A DNA stretch of 64,000 nt, taken from assembly GCA_016699675.1 (NCBI GenBank), contig CP064985.1, forward strand, positions 4,030,001 through 4,094,000, written 5' to 3'. Shown here piece by piece: positions 16,651 through 25,349 of this stretch (its first letter is position 1; each line of letters starts with the position of its first letter). The notes beneath the pieces were generated by a model. The model worked only from the letters and a program-made list of their open reading frames with translations, was not told the origin of the DNA and made no database searches. The stretch comes from Austwickia sp. GTDB taxonomy: Bacteria; Actinomycetota; Actinomycetes; Actinomycetales; Dermatophilaceae. A program made the position numbers and the translations under genes.

Positions 16651-18372
16651 CGGTCCGGGCAGCGGCACGCGCCATTGCAGCTCGGTGCCCCGCGGCTCCA
16701 GGTCGACGGCGAAGCAGGATCCCCCGCGGGCCTCGGCGCGCTCGCGCAGGTTCACCAGGCCGGAGCGCGCCGCCCCGGCGGGGATGCCGATGCCGTTGTC
16801 CCGCACGATCACGATGACCTCGTCGATGGCGCTGACCAGCACGTGCGCGTCGGTGGCGTGCGCATGGCGCAGGATGTTCGACAGCGCCTCGCGCACCACC
16901 GCGACGACGTCCGCCTCGTATTCGAACGGGATGTTCCCCAGCGCCTCGAACGACACGTCGGGCACGAACCCGAAGCCCTCGGCGGCCCCCTCGACGATGC
17001 TCTCCAGCTCCGGGCCGAGGCCGCCCTCGGGCAGCCGGTGGTGCAGCTCGAAGATGGCATGGCGGATGTCCTTGACCGCCGCGTCGAGGCCGTCGAGGGC
17101 GCCGACCAACTTCTCCCGCAGCGCACCGTCGGTCTGCCGACTCGCGATCCGCAGGGACAACCCGGTCGCGTACAGCCGCTGGATCACGTGGTCGTGCATG
17201 TCGCGGGCGATCCGGTCCCGGTCCTCCAGGAGCGTGGTGCGAGACCGCGCCCGCTGCGCCCGGGCCGCCTCCAGCGCCAGGCCCATCTGCTCGCCGAAGC
17301 TCGTCAGCGCGTCCATCGTGTCGAGCGCGTCGCGCAGGTCGTCCCCGGACCAACACAGCGCGATGAGCCCGATCTCCACGTCGCCGACGGTGACCGGCAT
17401 GATCGCGGTGGCACCGTCCGTAGCCAGCCCCGCGGTGGAGCGCAGGTCCTGCGACATCTCCCCCACGTGGGCGTCGTCGGGGTCGATCATCAGCAGCAGT
17501 GGCGTCCGGTTGGCCAGCACCATGCGCCAGCGCTGGCTCGTCAGCGCCGCGCCCACCATCGCGGCCGACCCCTCCCGCGCCCCGTCCACGGCTTGCAGCA
17601 CGACCTGGCCGCTGTCGTCCTCCACCGTGGCGAAGACCGCCAGCTGCGCGTCGCACAGGTCCCGGGCGCGTTTCACCATCCGCTGCAGGGCGGCGCGTTC
17701 GTTGCGGCCCTCCAGCAGGGTCTGGGTCAGTTCGCCGACGGCGCGGGCCCAGTCCCGGTTTCGGGCCGCCCGCCGGTAGAGCTGGGCGTTGTCGATGGCG
17801 ATCCCGGCCGCCGCCGCGAGCGCGACGATGAGCTGCTCGTCCTCGGCGGAGAACTCGGCGGCGCCGCGCTTCTGGGTGAGGTAGAGGTTGCCGAAGATCT
17901 CCTCGCGGACCCGGATCGGTGCGCCCACGAACGAGCCGACCGGCGGGTGACCCGGCGGCAGCTGCCCCACCGAGTCCGGGTGGCGGGCCACGTCGGCGAT
18001 GCGGCGCGGGCCGGGTTCGGTGAGGAGGAGCCCGAGTACGCCGTGGCCGGTGGGCAGTTCGCCCTGGACGGTGCCGTCCGGTACGCCGTACGTGAGGAAC
18101 TCCTGCAGGTGCTGGCCCGTCTCGTCGACGACGCCGAGCGCGCCGTACGTCGCGTCCACCAGCACACACGCCGACTCGACGATCTGCGCCAGCACGGTGG
18201 GCAGGTCGAGATTCGAACTGACCGCCACGACGGCGTCGAGAAGGCCCGCGAGGCGTTCCCGGGACTGTTGGGCGCCGTCGGCTCGGACCCGGATCTGCCC
18301 CAGCAGATCGTCCAGGTCCAGCGTCGCGCCACGGGCCAGCGCCTGCGCCGGTCTCGCCGCCTCGCCGTCCAC
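16639..18372 (-). CDS. devS: GAF-GAF sensor histidine kinase, DevS/DosS-like
   Basis: 577 residues: GAF domain A (about 40-200), GAF domain B (about 218-370), a HisKA_3 dimerisation helix with the phosphorylated His393 in RIARDMHDHVIQRL, and an HATPase domain. This is the layout of DosS/DevS and DosT of M. tuberculosis, where GAF-A binds heme and senses O2, NO and CO. The motif with the proximal heme ligand (His149 in DosS) appears to be kept as PPGHPPVGSF with His142, and the phospho-His number is close to DosS His395. The GTG start at 18372 sits seven bases after TACCAT. Heme binding is inferred. It lies downstream of the stress-protein and regulator genes on the same strand. Confidence 0.85.
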   Translation of the reverse strand: MDGEAARPAQALARGATLDLDDLLGQIRVRADGAQQSRERLAGLLDAVVAVSSNLDLPTVLAQIVESACVLVDATYGALGVVDETGQHLQEFLTYGVPDGTVQGELPTGHGVLGLLLTEPGPRRIADVARHPDSVGQLPPGHPPVGSFVGAPIRVREEIFGNLYLTQKRGAAEFSAEDEQLIVALAAAAGIAIDNAQLYRRAARNRDWARAVGELTQTLLEGRNERAALQRMVKRARDLCDAQLAVFATVEDDSGQVVLQAVDGAREGSAAMVGAALTSQRWRMVLANRTPLLLMIDPDDAHVGEMSQDLRSTAGLATDGATAIMPVTVGDVEIGLIALCWSGDDLRDALDTMDALTSFGEQMGLALEAARAQRARSRTTLLEDRDRIARDMHDHVIQRLYATGLSLRIASRQTDGALREKLVGALDGLDAAVKDIRHAIFELHHRLPEGGLGPELESIVEGAAEGFGFVPDVSFEALGNIPFEYEADVVAVVREALSNILRHAHATDAHVLVSAIDEVIVIVRDNGIGIPAGAARSGLVNLRERAEARGGSCFAVDLEPRGTELQWRVPLPGPATR

Positions 18373-18379
18373 AGGCTCG

Positions 18380-18385
18380 ATGGTA
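18380..18385 (-). promoter_or_regulatory. -10 box of leaderless devS transcript
   Basis: On the minus strand TACCAT is followed by CGAGCCT and the GTG start codon. No ribosome binding site is present. This supports the GTG at 18372 as start over any upstream choice. Confidence 0.55.
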
Positions 18386-18443
18386 GACGACCGCGCCAAG
18401 CGGCCCGCCACCCTACGCGGGGGGCGCGGGCGGCGCGCAGGCC

Positions 18444-18896
18444 TCACGCGGTGGCGAGGGGCGCGGCGGACTCCGGGTGCACGGTCAACACATCGCAGTT
18501 CGCGTGGCTCAGGCAGTAGCCGGCGACGCTGCTGTCCTCCTGGCACTCCTGGCGGCAGTCCTGCGCGACGACGAGGACGCTGGCGCCCTCGCTGCGGCGT
18601 ACGAACGTCTCCCCCGGGTCCCCGTCGACGACCTCGAACGTGACCGCGAGGCGCGGGGCCTCCCGCAGCGCACGCAGCGCGGCGGTGAAGGTCGCCTCGT
18701 CGGAGGCCGCCCGCTCGTCGGGGGTCAGGCCGCACCGCAGGACCTGCAGGAACCGGACCCTGGCGCCCCGCGCCACGGCCTCCCGCACGGCCGCCCGGGC
18801 GACCGAGGGCGCAGCTCCGTCCCCGGAGAGTCCAGCGACGACGTCCCCCACGGGGGCACGCCTGGCCGGGTGGCTCGGCCACCGGGTCGTCGTCAT
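18444..18896 (-). CDS. Universal-stress-like protein
   Basis: 150 residues with the alternation of a USP fold: a beta strand with VVAGLSGD at the start, a helix, RVRFLQVL, TFEVVDGDP, SVLVVAQDC, and SHANCDVLTVHPE at the end, which resembles the HCPVLVV ending of USP proteins. The ATP-binding G-2x-G-9x-G(S/T) motif is not clear, so nucleotide binding is doubtful. It is cysteine-rich near the C-terminus (DCRQECQED). It lies between the regulator and the kinase; in M. tuberculosis a USP gene (Rv3134c) likewise belongs to the devR-devS operon. Confidence 0.7.
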   Translation of the reverse strand: MTTTRWPSHPARRAPVGDVVAGLSGDGAAPSVARAAVREAVARGARVRFLQVLRCGLTPDERAASDEATFTAALRALREAPRLAVTFEVVDGDPGETFVRRSEGASVLVVAQDCRQECQEDSSVAGYCLSHANCDVLTVHPESAAPLATA

Positions 18897-19007
18897 GGGA
18901 CCATGATTGGGTCCGGTCTGGGGGTGGGGCAGGGCCCAAGGTCCTGCGGGGGCGGGCGGCTCACCCGGCGCGGGCGCGCCTGTGCGGCGCGTCTGCTCGC
19001 GGGAGTC

Positions 19008-19658
19008 TCAGGAGCGGTCCTGGAGTTCGTCGGCGTGCGTCGCCGCGAACACGGCCGCCTGGGTCCGCCGCTCCATGCCGAGCTTGGCCAGCACGGCGGT
19101 GATGTAGTTCTTCACGGTCTTCTCGGCGAGGAACAGCTCCTGCCCGATCTGGCGGTTGGTCTGGCCCTGCGCCACGTGCAGCAGGATCCGGCGCTCCTGC
19201 GGCGTGAGGCTGCGCAGCCGCGGGTCCGAGGTCGTCCCGAGCGCGACGGACTCCTGGAAGCCCGCGATGTCGGCGTCGCTGAGCAGCCGCTTCCCAGCCG
19301 CGACCGACCGGATGGCCTCGACCAGGTCGTCGCCGTGGATGTCCTTGAGGAGGTAGCCGGCCGCGCCGGCCAGCACCGCCGTCGCGAGGGCCCGGTCGTC
19401 GTCGAACGAGGTCAGGATGAGGCCGGCGATCGAGGGGTCGACGGCGCGCACGTGCCGGCACACCTCGATCCCGGAGCCGTCCGGCAGCCGGGCGTCGAGG
19501 ATGGCCACGTCGGGGCGCAGCGCCGGGATGCGGCGCTCGGCCTCCTCCGCGGACCCGGACTCGCCGACGATCTCGATGTCGTCCTCGAGCTCCAACAGTT
19601 CGCGCAGGCCGCGGCGGACGATCTCGTGGTCGTCGAGCAGGTACACACGCAGGGTCAT
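19008..19658 (-). CDS. devR: NarL/LuxR response regulator, DevR/DosR-like
   Basis: 216 residues (DosR is 217). The receiver domain has the acidic pair DDHE at residues 9-12, the phosphorylated Asp in AILDARLPDGSG and the conserved Lys in YLLKD. The LuxR-type HTH is LTPQERRILLHVAQGQTNRQ followed by IGQELFLAEKTVKNYI and AVLAKLGMERR. The phrase LTPQER and the AEKTVKNY recognition helix match DosR closely. GGAGG lies before the start; a TAGGCT box lies further upstream. With the DevS-like kinase it should form an oxygen/redox two-component system. The three genes run regulator, stress protein, kinase. Confidence 0.85.
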   Translation of the reverse strand: MTLRVYLLDDHEIVRRGLRELLELEDDIEIVGESGSAEEAERRIPALRPDVAILDARLPDGSGIEVCRHVRAVDPSIAGLILTSFDDDRALATAVLAGAAGYLLKDIHGDDLVEAIRSVAAGKRLLSDADIAGFQESVALGTTSDPRLRSLTPQERRILLHVAQGQTNRQIGQELFLAEKTVKNYITAVLAKLGMERRTQAAVFAATHADELQDRS

Positions 19659-19774
19659 GGGTGCCTCCGTCCTGGCGGCGTGGGTCGGCGCGCCGAGTCA
19701 CCAGCCTATGTGGGCGCCCCAGCGTACCTATCCCCCGCCGGGCCCGTCAGGCCGTCGGGCGCCACGGGGTCCCG

Positions 19775-22700
19775 TCAGGGTTGCTGGGACTTGCCGTAGA
19801 AGAGCCGGTCCATGACCGCTCGGGCGCGGCGGGCCCGGCGTTGGTAGTCCTCCCCCAGCTCGTACCCGTGGTGGGCGTCGAGCCCCAGGATCCGCGCGAT
19901 CCCCTCCCGGTCGCGGGAGTCGGTGGGCACCACGTCGGCGATCCGGCCCCGCCACAGCATCGCGGCGTCGCGCAGCCGCGAGGAGAAGGTCCACGCCTCC
20001 TCGAGGATGGCGGCGTCGTCGGCGTCGACCAGGTCCGCCGACCGGGCCGCCGCCAGCGCCGCGAGGGTGCTCTGCGTACGCAACCCCGGTACGTCGTGCG
20101 CGTGCTGGAGCTGGACCAGCTGAATCGTCCACTCGACGTCGGAGAGGCCGCCCGGTCCGAGCTTGACGTGCGACTTCGGGTCGGCGCCCCGCGGCAACCG
20201 CTCCGCCTCCATGCGGGCCTTCAGGCGCCGGATGTCGCGCTCCTGGGCGGAGGTGATGCCCTCGGCCGGGTACCGCCAGGGGTCGATCATCGCGATGAAG
20301 TCGGCCCCCAGGCCCACGTCCCCCGCCACGGGCCGGGCCCGCAGCAGCGCGTGGAACTCCCAGGTCTGGGCCCACCGCTCGTAGTAGCCCCGGTAACCGT
20401 CCAGGGTCCGGGACAGCGGTCCGGCCTTGCCCTCGGGACGCAGGTCCGCGTCGAGGTCGAGCTGGGGGTCCGGCCCGGCGAGCCCGAGTTCGCGGCGCAG
20501 CTCGATGACGACGGCGCTCGCCGCCTCCGTGGCCTCGGCCTCGTCGGCGCCCGGGTGGGGCCGGTGCACGAACAGGACGTCGGCGTCGGAGGCGTAGCCG
20601 AGTTCGCGCCCCCCGAAGCGGCCCATCCCGATGATCGCCAGGTCTGCGGGGACCGGCGCGCCGCGCTCGATCCCGACCCGTTTGGTCGCGACGTACAGGC
20701 ACGCCTCGATCAGGGCCTCGTTGAGGTCCGTGAGGGCGTAGCCCACCTCGTGGACGTCGATGAGGCCGACCAGGTCGGCGACGGCGATGCGGAACAGCTC
20801 CAGCCGGCGGATCACCCGCGCGGCCTCGACCGCCTCGTCGGCCTGCTCCTTGCGGGCGATGGCCGAGCGCATCGTGGTGACCAGCCGGTCGCGGGCGCGG
20901 GGCGCAAGCCCGTCGGGCTCGCCGAAGAGCTGCACCGCGTCGGGCATGCGGATCAACAGGTCCCCCGCGAACCGGCTCCGGGCCAGGACGTGCGCGAGCC
21001 GTTCTGCGGCCTCGCCGGAATCGCGCAGCATCTTGGCGTACCACGGCGTACCGCCGAGCGTCTCGCTCACCTTCCGATAGGCGAGCAGTCCGGCATCCGG
21101 GTCCGCCTCGTCGGCGAACCAGCCGAGCATCACCGGCAAGAGCTGGCGGTGGATCGCCGCAGTGCGGCTCACCCCGGTCGTCAGGGTCTCCAGGTGCCGC
21201 ATCGCGCCCGCGGGGTCGCGGAAGCCGAGGGCCTTGAGCCGCTCCCTCGCCGCCTCGGGGGTGAGCTGGACGTCGTCGCTGGACAGCTTCGCGGCGGCCG
21301 CGAGCAGCGGGCGATAGAACAGCTTCTCGTGGATCCGGCGCACCTCGCGCGCCTCGTCCTGCCAGGCGGCGGTGACCTCCCGCGCCGGGTCGGCGCGCAG
21401 CTGCATGGCCCGGCCGAGCCGGCGAAGGTCCGCGTCGCTGGTCGGCATCAGGTGGGTGCGGCGCATCTTGTGCAGCTGGATCCGGTGTTCGAGGCTGCGC
21501 AGGAAGCGGTACGCCGCATCGAGGCGCGCGGCGTCGGCCCTCCCGACGTACCCCCCGCGCGACAGCGCGGCCAACCCCTCCAGGGTGGTGCCGGAGCGCA
21601 GCGACTCATCGGTGCGGCCGTGCACGAGCTGCAGCAGCTGCACCGAGAACTCAATGTCCCGCAGCCCACCCGGCCCCAGCTTGAGCTGGCGTTTGGCCTC
21701 GGCGGCGGGGACGTGCGCCTCGACACGGCGGCGCATCGCCTGCACGTCCTCCACGAAGTGATCGCGGCTCGCGGCCTGCCACACCATGGGCTGGACGGCG
21801 TCGAGATAGGCCCGACCCAGCTCCGCGTCGCCAGCCACGTGCCGGGCCTTCAGCAGCGCCTGGAACTCCCAGGTCTTGGCCCAGCGCTGGTAGTACTGGC
21901 GGTGGCTGGCGACGGTGCGGACCAGGGGGCCCTGCTTGCCCTCGGGGCGCAGCGCCGGGTCGACCTGCCACAGGGTGCCCTCGGCGGTCGCGGCCGAGCA
22001 GGCCCGCATCAGGGTGCTGGCGAGCTGGGTCGCCGCCGCCAGGGCCGCGTCCTCGGTGACGGGTTCGGGGTCCGGGTCCAGCGGGCCGTCCGTGGGTGCC
22101 TCGGGCGCGAGGTTCGGCTCGGCGACGAAGATGACGTCGACGTCGGAGACGTAGTTGAGTTCCCGGCCACCGCACTTGCCCATGCCGATGACGGCGAGGC
22201 GGGCGATGTGGGCGTCCGGGTGCTCCTCGCGGGCGATGGTCAGGGCGGCTTCGAGCGCGGCCGAGGCGACGTCGGCCAGCGCGGCGGCCGTGGCGGCGAA
22301 CGACTCCCGCGGGTCCACAGCGACCAGGTCCAGGGCCGTGATGCCGAGCATCTGCTCGCGGTAGCCGACGCGCAGGGCGTCGTACGCGGGGCGGTCTCCG
22401 CGGGCCTGCGGCCCCACGGCTGCGACGAGCCGGGCCGCCCGGTCCGCGGCGGACAGCGGTACGGCGTCCGCGGCCGCCACCCAATGCCCCGGGTGCGCCG
22501 CGAGGTGATCGGCCAGGGCGGTGGAGGCGCCGAGCACCGCGAGCAGCCGGTCGCGGCGGTCGCTGTGGCTGCCGAGGAGGGCGCGCAGGTCGGGTTCGCG
22601 GTGGGCGGCGCGGCCGTGGTGGCCCTCCCCGGCGGCCGCCTCGAGGAGCTTGACCAGGCCGAGCGCCGCGGCGTCGGGGTCGGCGGTGTGGCCCAGGGCG

Positions 22701-22840
22701 CGCAGCAGCCCGGTGTCGTCGCCGGGCAGGATGACCAGGCCGGCGAGGACGGGCGACTCGAGCAGGCGGGCCACCCTGCACGAATCGTGGAACCCCACCC
22801 GGGCCAGCAGGGTCGTGGGGGACTCGTGGCGGTCGACCAT
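19775..22840 (-). CDS. glnE: Bifunctional glutamine synthetase adenylyltransferase/deadenylase
   Basis: 1021 residues with two nucleotidyltransferase domains facing each other. The motif GMGKCGGRELNYVSDVDVIF marks the first (about residue 225) and GMGRFGGRELGYASDADVLF the second (about 735), with helical domains between and after. The enzyme adds AMP to a tyrosine of glutamine synthetase when nitrogen is plentiful and removes it when scarce. It starts 18 bases after the glnA2 stop, so both are one operon, as Rv2222c-Rv2221c. The substrate should be the GlnA product at 12325. Confidence 0.95.
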   Translation of the reverse strand: MVDRHESPTTLLARVGFHDSCRVARLLESPVLAGLVILPGDDTGLLRALGHTADPDAAALGLVKLLEAAAGEGHHGRAAHREPDLRALLGSHSDRRDRLLAVLGASTALADHLAAHPGHWVAAADAVPLSAADRAARLVAAVGPQARGDRPAYDALRVGYREQMLGITALDLVAVDPRESFAATAAALADVASAALEAALTIAREEHPDAHIARLAVIGMGKCGGRELNYVSDVDVIFVAEPNLAPEAPTDGPLDPDPEPVTEDAALAAATQLASTLMRACSAATAEGTLWQVDPALRPEGKQGPLVRTVASHRQYYQRWAKTWEFQALLKARHVAGDAELGRAYLDAVQPMVWQAASRDHFVEDVQAMRRRVEAHVPAAEAKRQLKLGPGGLRDIEFSVQLLQLVHGRTDESLRSGTTLEGLAALSRGGYVGRADAARLDAAYRFLRSLEHRIQLHKMRRTHLMPTSDADLRRLGRAMQLRADPAREVTAAWQDEAREVRRIHEKLFYRPLLAAAAKLSSDDVQLTPEAARERLKALGFRDPAGAMRHLETLTTGVSRTAAIHRQLLPVMLGWFADEADPDAGLLAYRKVSETLGGTPWYAKMLRDSGEAAERLAHVLARSRFAGDLLIRMPDAVQLFGEPDGLAPRARDRLVTTMRSAIARKEQADEAVEAARVIRRLELFRIAVADLVGLIDVHEVGYALTDLNEALIEACLYVATKRVGIERGAPVPADLAIIGMGRFGGRELGYASDADVLFVHRPHPGADEAEATEAASAVVIELRRELGLAGPDPQLDLDADLRPEGKAGPLSRTLDGYRGYYERWAQTWEFHALLRARPVAGDVGLGADFIAMIDPWRYPAEGITSAQERDIRRLKARMEAERLPRGADPKSHVKLGPGGLSDVEWTIQLVQLQHAHDVPGLRTQSTLAALAAARSADLVDADDAAILEEAWTFSSRLRDAAMLWRGRIADVVPTDSRDREGIARILGLDAHHGYELGEDYQRRARRARAVMDRLFYGKSQQP

Positions 22841-22858
22841 GGCGGGCGTGCTCCCGGG

Positions 22859-24196
22859 TCAGAGGTTGGGCAGCAGGCGGCGCAGCTCCAGCGGGGTCAC
22901 CTGAGCCCGGTATTCGTCCCATTCCGCCTGCTTGTTGCGCAGGAAGACGTCGAAGATCTGCTCGCCGAGGGTCTCGGCGACCAGCTCGCTGCGCGCCATC
23001 ACGGTGATGGCGGAGTGGAGCGAACTGGGCAGCGGCTCGATCCCCAGGGCGGCGCGCTCGGCCGGCGTGAGGCTCCAGACGTCGTCCTCGGTCTCGTCGC
23101 CGAGCTCGTAGCCCTGCTCGATGCCCTGCAGACCGGCCGCCAGGAGCACGGCGTACGCCAGGTAGGGGTTGCAGGCGGGGTCCAGCGAGCGGACCTCGAC
23201 GCGGGTGCTGTTGCCCTTGAGCGGCTTGTACATGGGGACGCGCACCATGGCGGAGCCGTTGTTGTGCCCCCAGCAGACGTACGCCGGGGCCTCGTCGCCC
23301 GACCACAGCCGCTTGTAGCTGTTGACCCATTGGTTGGTGACGGCCGTGATCTCGGCGCCGTGCCGCAGGATGCCGGCGATGAACTGCCGGGCGACCTTGC
23401 TGAGCTGGTAGCGCGAGCCGGCCTCGTAGAAGACGTTCTTGTCGCCCTCGAAGAGCGACAGGTGGGTGTGCATGCCCGAGCCGGGGCAGTCCTGCAGCGG
23501 CTTGGGCATGAACGAGGCGAAGACGCCCTGTTCCAGGGCCACCTCCTTGATGACGGTCCGGAACGTCATGATGTTGTCCGCCGTGGACAGGGCATCGGCA
23601 TAGCGCAGGTCGATCTCCTGCTGGCCGGGGGCGCCCTCGTGGTGGCTGAACTCGACCGAGATGCTCATCGACTCGAGCATGGTGATCGCGCGGCGCCGGA
23701 AGTCCTGGCCGGCCGCATGGGCGGAGTGGTCGAAGTAGCCGGCCGAGTCGATCGGCGTCGGCGCCGTCCCGGGGGTCCAGCCCTGCTCGAACAGGAAGAA
23801 CTCGATCTCGGGGTGGGTGTAGAAGCTGAACCCCATGTCGGCGGCCTTGGCCAGGGTGCGCCGCAGCACGTAGCGGCAGTCCGCCAGGCTCGGGGACCCG
23901 TCGGGCAGCAGCACGTCGCAGAACATTCGCGCCGTCCCGGGCGGGCTGTCCCGCCAGGGCAGCACCTGGAACGTGCCGGGGTCGGGCTTGACGAGCATGT
24001 CGGACTCGGTGACCCGGGCGAACCCCTGGATCGCGCTGCCGTCGAAGCCCAGGCCCTCTTCGAAGGCCCCCTCCACCTCCGCCGGCGCCACGGCCACGGA
24101 CTTCAACGTGCCCAGCACGTCCGTGAACCACAGCCGAACGAAGCGGATGTCGCGCTCCTCAAGGGTGCGCAGGACGAATTCCTCCTGACGATCCAT
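22859..24196 (-). CDS. glnA2: Glutamine synthetase GlnA2
   Basis: 445 residues, nearly the length of M. tuberculosis GlnA2 (446). Family motifs are FDGSAIQGF, HPEIEFFLFEQG, MPKPLQDCPGSGMHTH and YVCWGHNNGSAMVRVP. The N-shaped adenylylation region near the end reads GYELGDETEDDVWSL, with no NLYDLP-type tyrosine, so it is likely not controlled by GlnE although it is in the same operon. The start MDRQEEFVL is chosen because it matches relatives and lies six bases after a CAGGAT box; an in-frame GTG lies 21 bases further up. Confidence 0.93.
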   Translation of the reverse strand: MDRQEEFVLRTLEERDIRFVRLWFTDVLGTLKSVAVAPAEVEGAFEEGLGFDGSAIQGFARVTESDMLVKPDPGTFQVLPWRDSPPGTARMFCDVLLPDGSPSLADCRYVLRRTLAKAADMGFSFYTHPEIEFFLFEQGWTPGTAPTPIDSAGYFDHSAHAAGQDFRRRAITMLESMSISVEFSHHEGAPGQQEIDLRYADALSTADNIMTFRTVIKEVALEQGVFASFMPKPLQDCPGSGMHTHLSLFEGDKNVFYEAGSRYQLSKVARQFIAGILRHGAEITAVTNQWVNSYKRLWSGDEAPAYVCWGHNNGSAMVRVPMYKPLKGNSTRVEVRSLDPACNPYLAYAVLLAAGLQGIEQGYELGDETEDDVWSLTPAERAALGIEPLPSSLHSAITVMARSELVAETLGEQIFDVFLRNKQAEWDEYRAQVTPLELRRLLPNL

Positions 24197-24218
24197 GTCC
24201 CGATCCTGCCCCACCAAT

Positions 24219-24234
24219 GTGACGCGGGTGTTTC
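24219..24234 (-). promoter_or_regulatory. Possible half GlnR site before glnA2
   Basis: On the minus strand GAAAC-N6-GTCAC, with the 11-base period of GlnR sites, lies just upstream of the glnA2 -10 box (24203-24208). The two flanking half-sites of a complete box are missing, so this is weaker than the site at glnA1. Confidence 0.3.
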
Positions 24235-24393
24235 GCGCGGCCTCGGATCAGCGGGCGTGGTGATCGCCACGTCCCGCCCGGAGCGCGGACAACCCCGAAC
24301 CCGTTGTATCGATGCTGAGAAAGTGATGAGGTGAACTCACCCGCAGTTCCCGGCGTGCGGCCCGCCCGCCGGTAGAGGATCCGAGGAGACGGC

Positions 24394-24801
24394 ATGACTC
24401 TTCCGAACGAGATCTCCGAGGCCGACGCCAAGCCGGCTGACGCCATCGAGGTCGTCCAGCACGTACCCCGCCCGATCGCCGAGGTCTGGCGACGACTCAC
24501 GGAGCGGGAGGGCATCGAGGCCTTCCTCGGCGAGGGCGCCATGCTGGGCGGCAAGGGCGACTCGTGGCATGCAGCGGACGGCACGTACGGCGTCACCCGC
24601 AGCTACCACCCCGAGCAGCAGGTCCGCGTCAGCTGGCACGCGGACGGCGACGCCCCGAAGACCATGGTCGATCTCCAGATGGAGCCCGAGGGCGACGGCA
24701 CCCTCCTCACCCTGCGGCACGAGCACCTCACCGAAGACATGGACCGCGACGCGCTCGTCCAGCGCTGGGACGCGGCGATGCACCGCCTGACCCAGATCTA
24801 A
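24394..24801 (+). CDS. SRPBCC/AHSA1-like protein
   Basis: 135 residues. IEVVQHVPRPIAEVWRRLTE is the first strand and helix of the START/Bet v1-like fold, followed by alternating strands (GVTRSYHPEQQVRVSWHADG, TMVDLQMEP, TLLTLRHEHL) and a C-terminal helix ending RWDAAMHRLTQI, as in Aha1-like/SRPBCC domain proteins. These bind small hydrophobic ligands or act as co-chaperones; no ligand can be named. GAGGAGACGG precedes the start. Confidence 0.75.
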   Translation: MTLPNEISEADAKPADAIEVVQHVPRPIAEVWRRLTEREGIEAFLGEGAMLGGKGDSWHAADGTYGVTRSYHPEQQVRVSWHADGDAPKTMVDLQMEPEGDGTLLTLRHEHLTEDMDRDALVQRWDAAMHRLTQI

Positions 24802-24835
24802 GAAAACCGCTCGCGACACGGGTCGCGGACGACGA

Positions 24836-24865
24836 AGGCGCCGGTTCCCTCGGGGACCGGCGCCT
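24836..24865. terminator. Bidirectional hairpin between SRPBCC gene and a small gene
   Basis: AGGCGCCGGT at 24836-24845 pairs with 24856-24865 around a ten-base loop. It sits between two genes that end facing each other. Confidence 0.7.
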
Positions 24866-24900
24866 CGTTCGTACGTCGGGTGGGGTGCCCACCCGAGAAC

Positions 24901-25089
24901 TCAGTCCTTCCACTGCTCCTCGCGCTCGCGGCGGTCTTCCTCGTCCCAGCGCTCGGTGTTCTCGCGGGCGTGGTCGAGCGCCTTCGCGGCCTCCTCGCGC
25001 GTCGCGAACGGACCGAGCAGATCGTCCTTGCGGGCGGTCTCGCTGTCCTCCTCGACCTGGCCGGTGCCGATGTTGAACCAATACTTCAT
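24901..25089 (-). CDS. Small acidic protein (62 residues), SPOR-like in relatives
   Basis: The protein starts MKYWFNIGTGQVEEDS and ends in a highly charged helix (DEEDRREREEQWKD). AGGAGG lies five bases before the ATG, which fixes the start. Such small proteins beginning KYWFN..TGQVE and containing GPFATREEAAKAL are common next to map in actinobacteria and are often labelled SPOR domain proteins; function unknown. It is divergent from map. Confidence 0.75.
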   Translation of the reverse strand: MKYWFNIGTGQVEEDSETARKDDLLGPFATREEAAKALDHARENTERWDEEDRREREEQWKD

Positions 25090-25231
25090 CTCGCCTCCTG
25101 GCGCTGTCGCTGCACGCGTGTTCTCGGCATGACGGGGGGTGGCTCGCGCCGCCTCGCCGTACCCGCCAGCCTGCCACCCACACCCCCCGCTCACCACCGC
25201 GCGCACGGAGCGGATGCGCGCGGCATTCGCC

Positions 25232-25327
25232 GTGCGGCATCGCACGGCACCCGCTGTACGGCGTCGCGGCGCACCCGCCGTACGGCGTCGCACGGCACCC
25301 GCCGTACGACGTCGAGGGGCACACTCG
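25232..25327. repeat. Four tandem 24-bp repeats in the map promoter region
   Basis: Units start at 25232, 25256, 25280 and 25304. The consensus begins GTACGGCGTCGC and continues with ACGGCACCCGCC; the fourth copy has diverged. The array fills most of the 260-base space between the small divergent gene and map and ends ten bases before the probable map -10 box (CACAAT, 25337-25342). No spacers differ in the CRISPR manner. Confidence 0.8.
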
Positions 25328-25349
25328 ACGGCCTGCCACAATCGAACCC

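Noticed and set aside
18890..18920. DosR-type binding palindrome before the stress-protein gene
   Set aside because: GGACC and GGTCC occur seven bases apart, but spacing and flanks do not fit the known 20-bp DosR consensus.
18373..18939. N-terminal extension of the DevS-like kinase
   Set aside because: It overlaps the stress-protein gene in another frame and is Arg/Gly/Pro-rich; the GTG at 18372 with its TACCAT box is the better start.
19661..24334. A 1557-codon open frame on the plus strand
   Set aside because: It lies antisense to glnE and glnA2, which are clear. High third-position GC keeps the opposite strand free of stops; the product is Arg/Gly/His-rich with no domain.
25232..25327. 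CRISPR array
   Set aside because: The repeats are directly joined 24-bp units with no spacers and no cas genes nearby.
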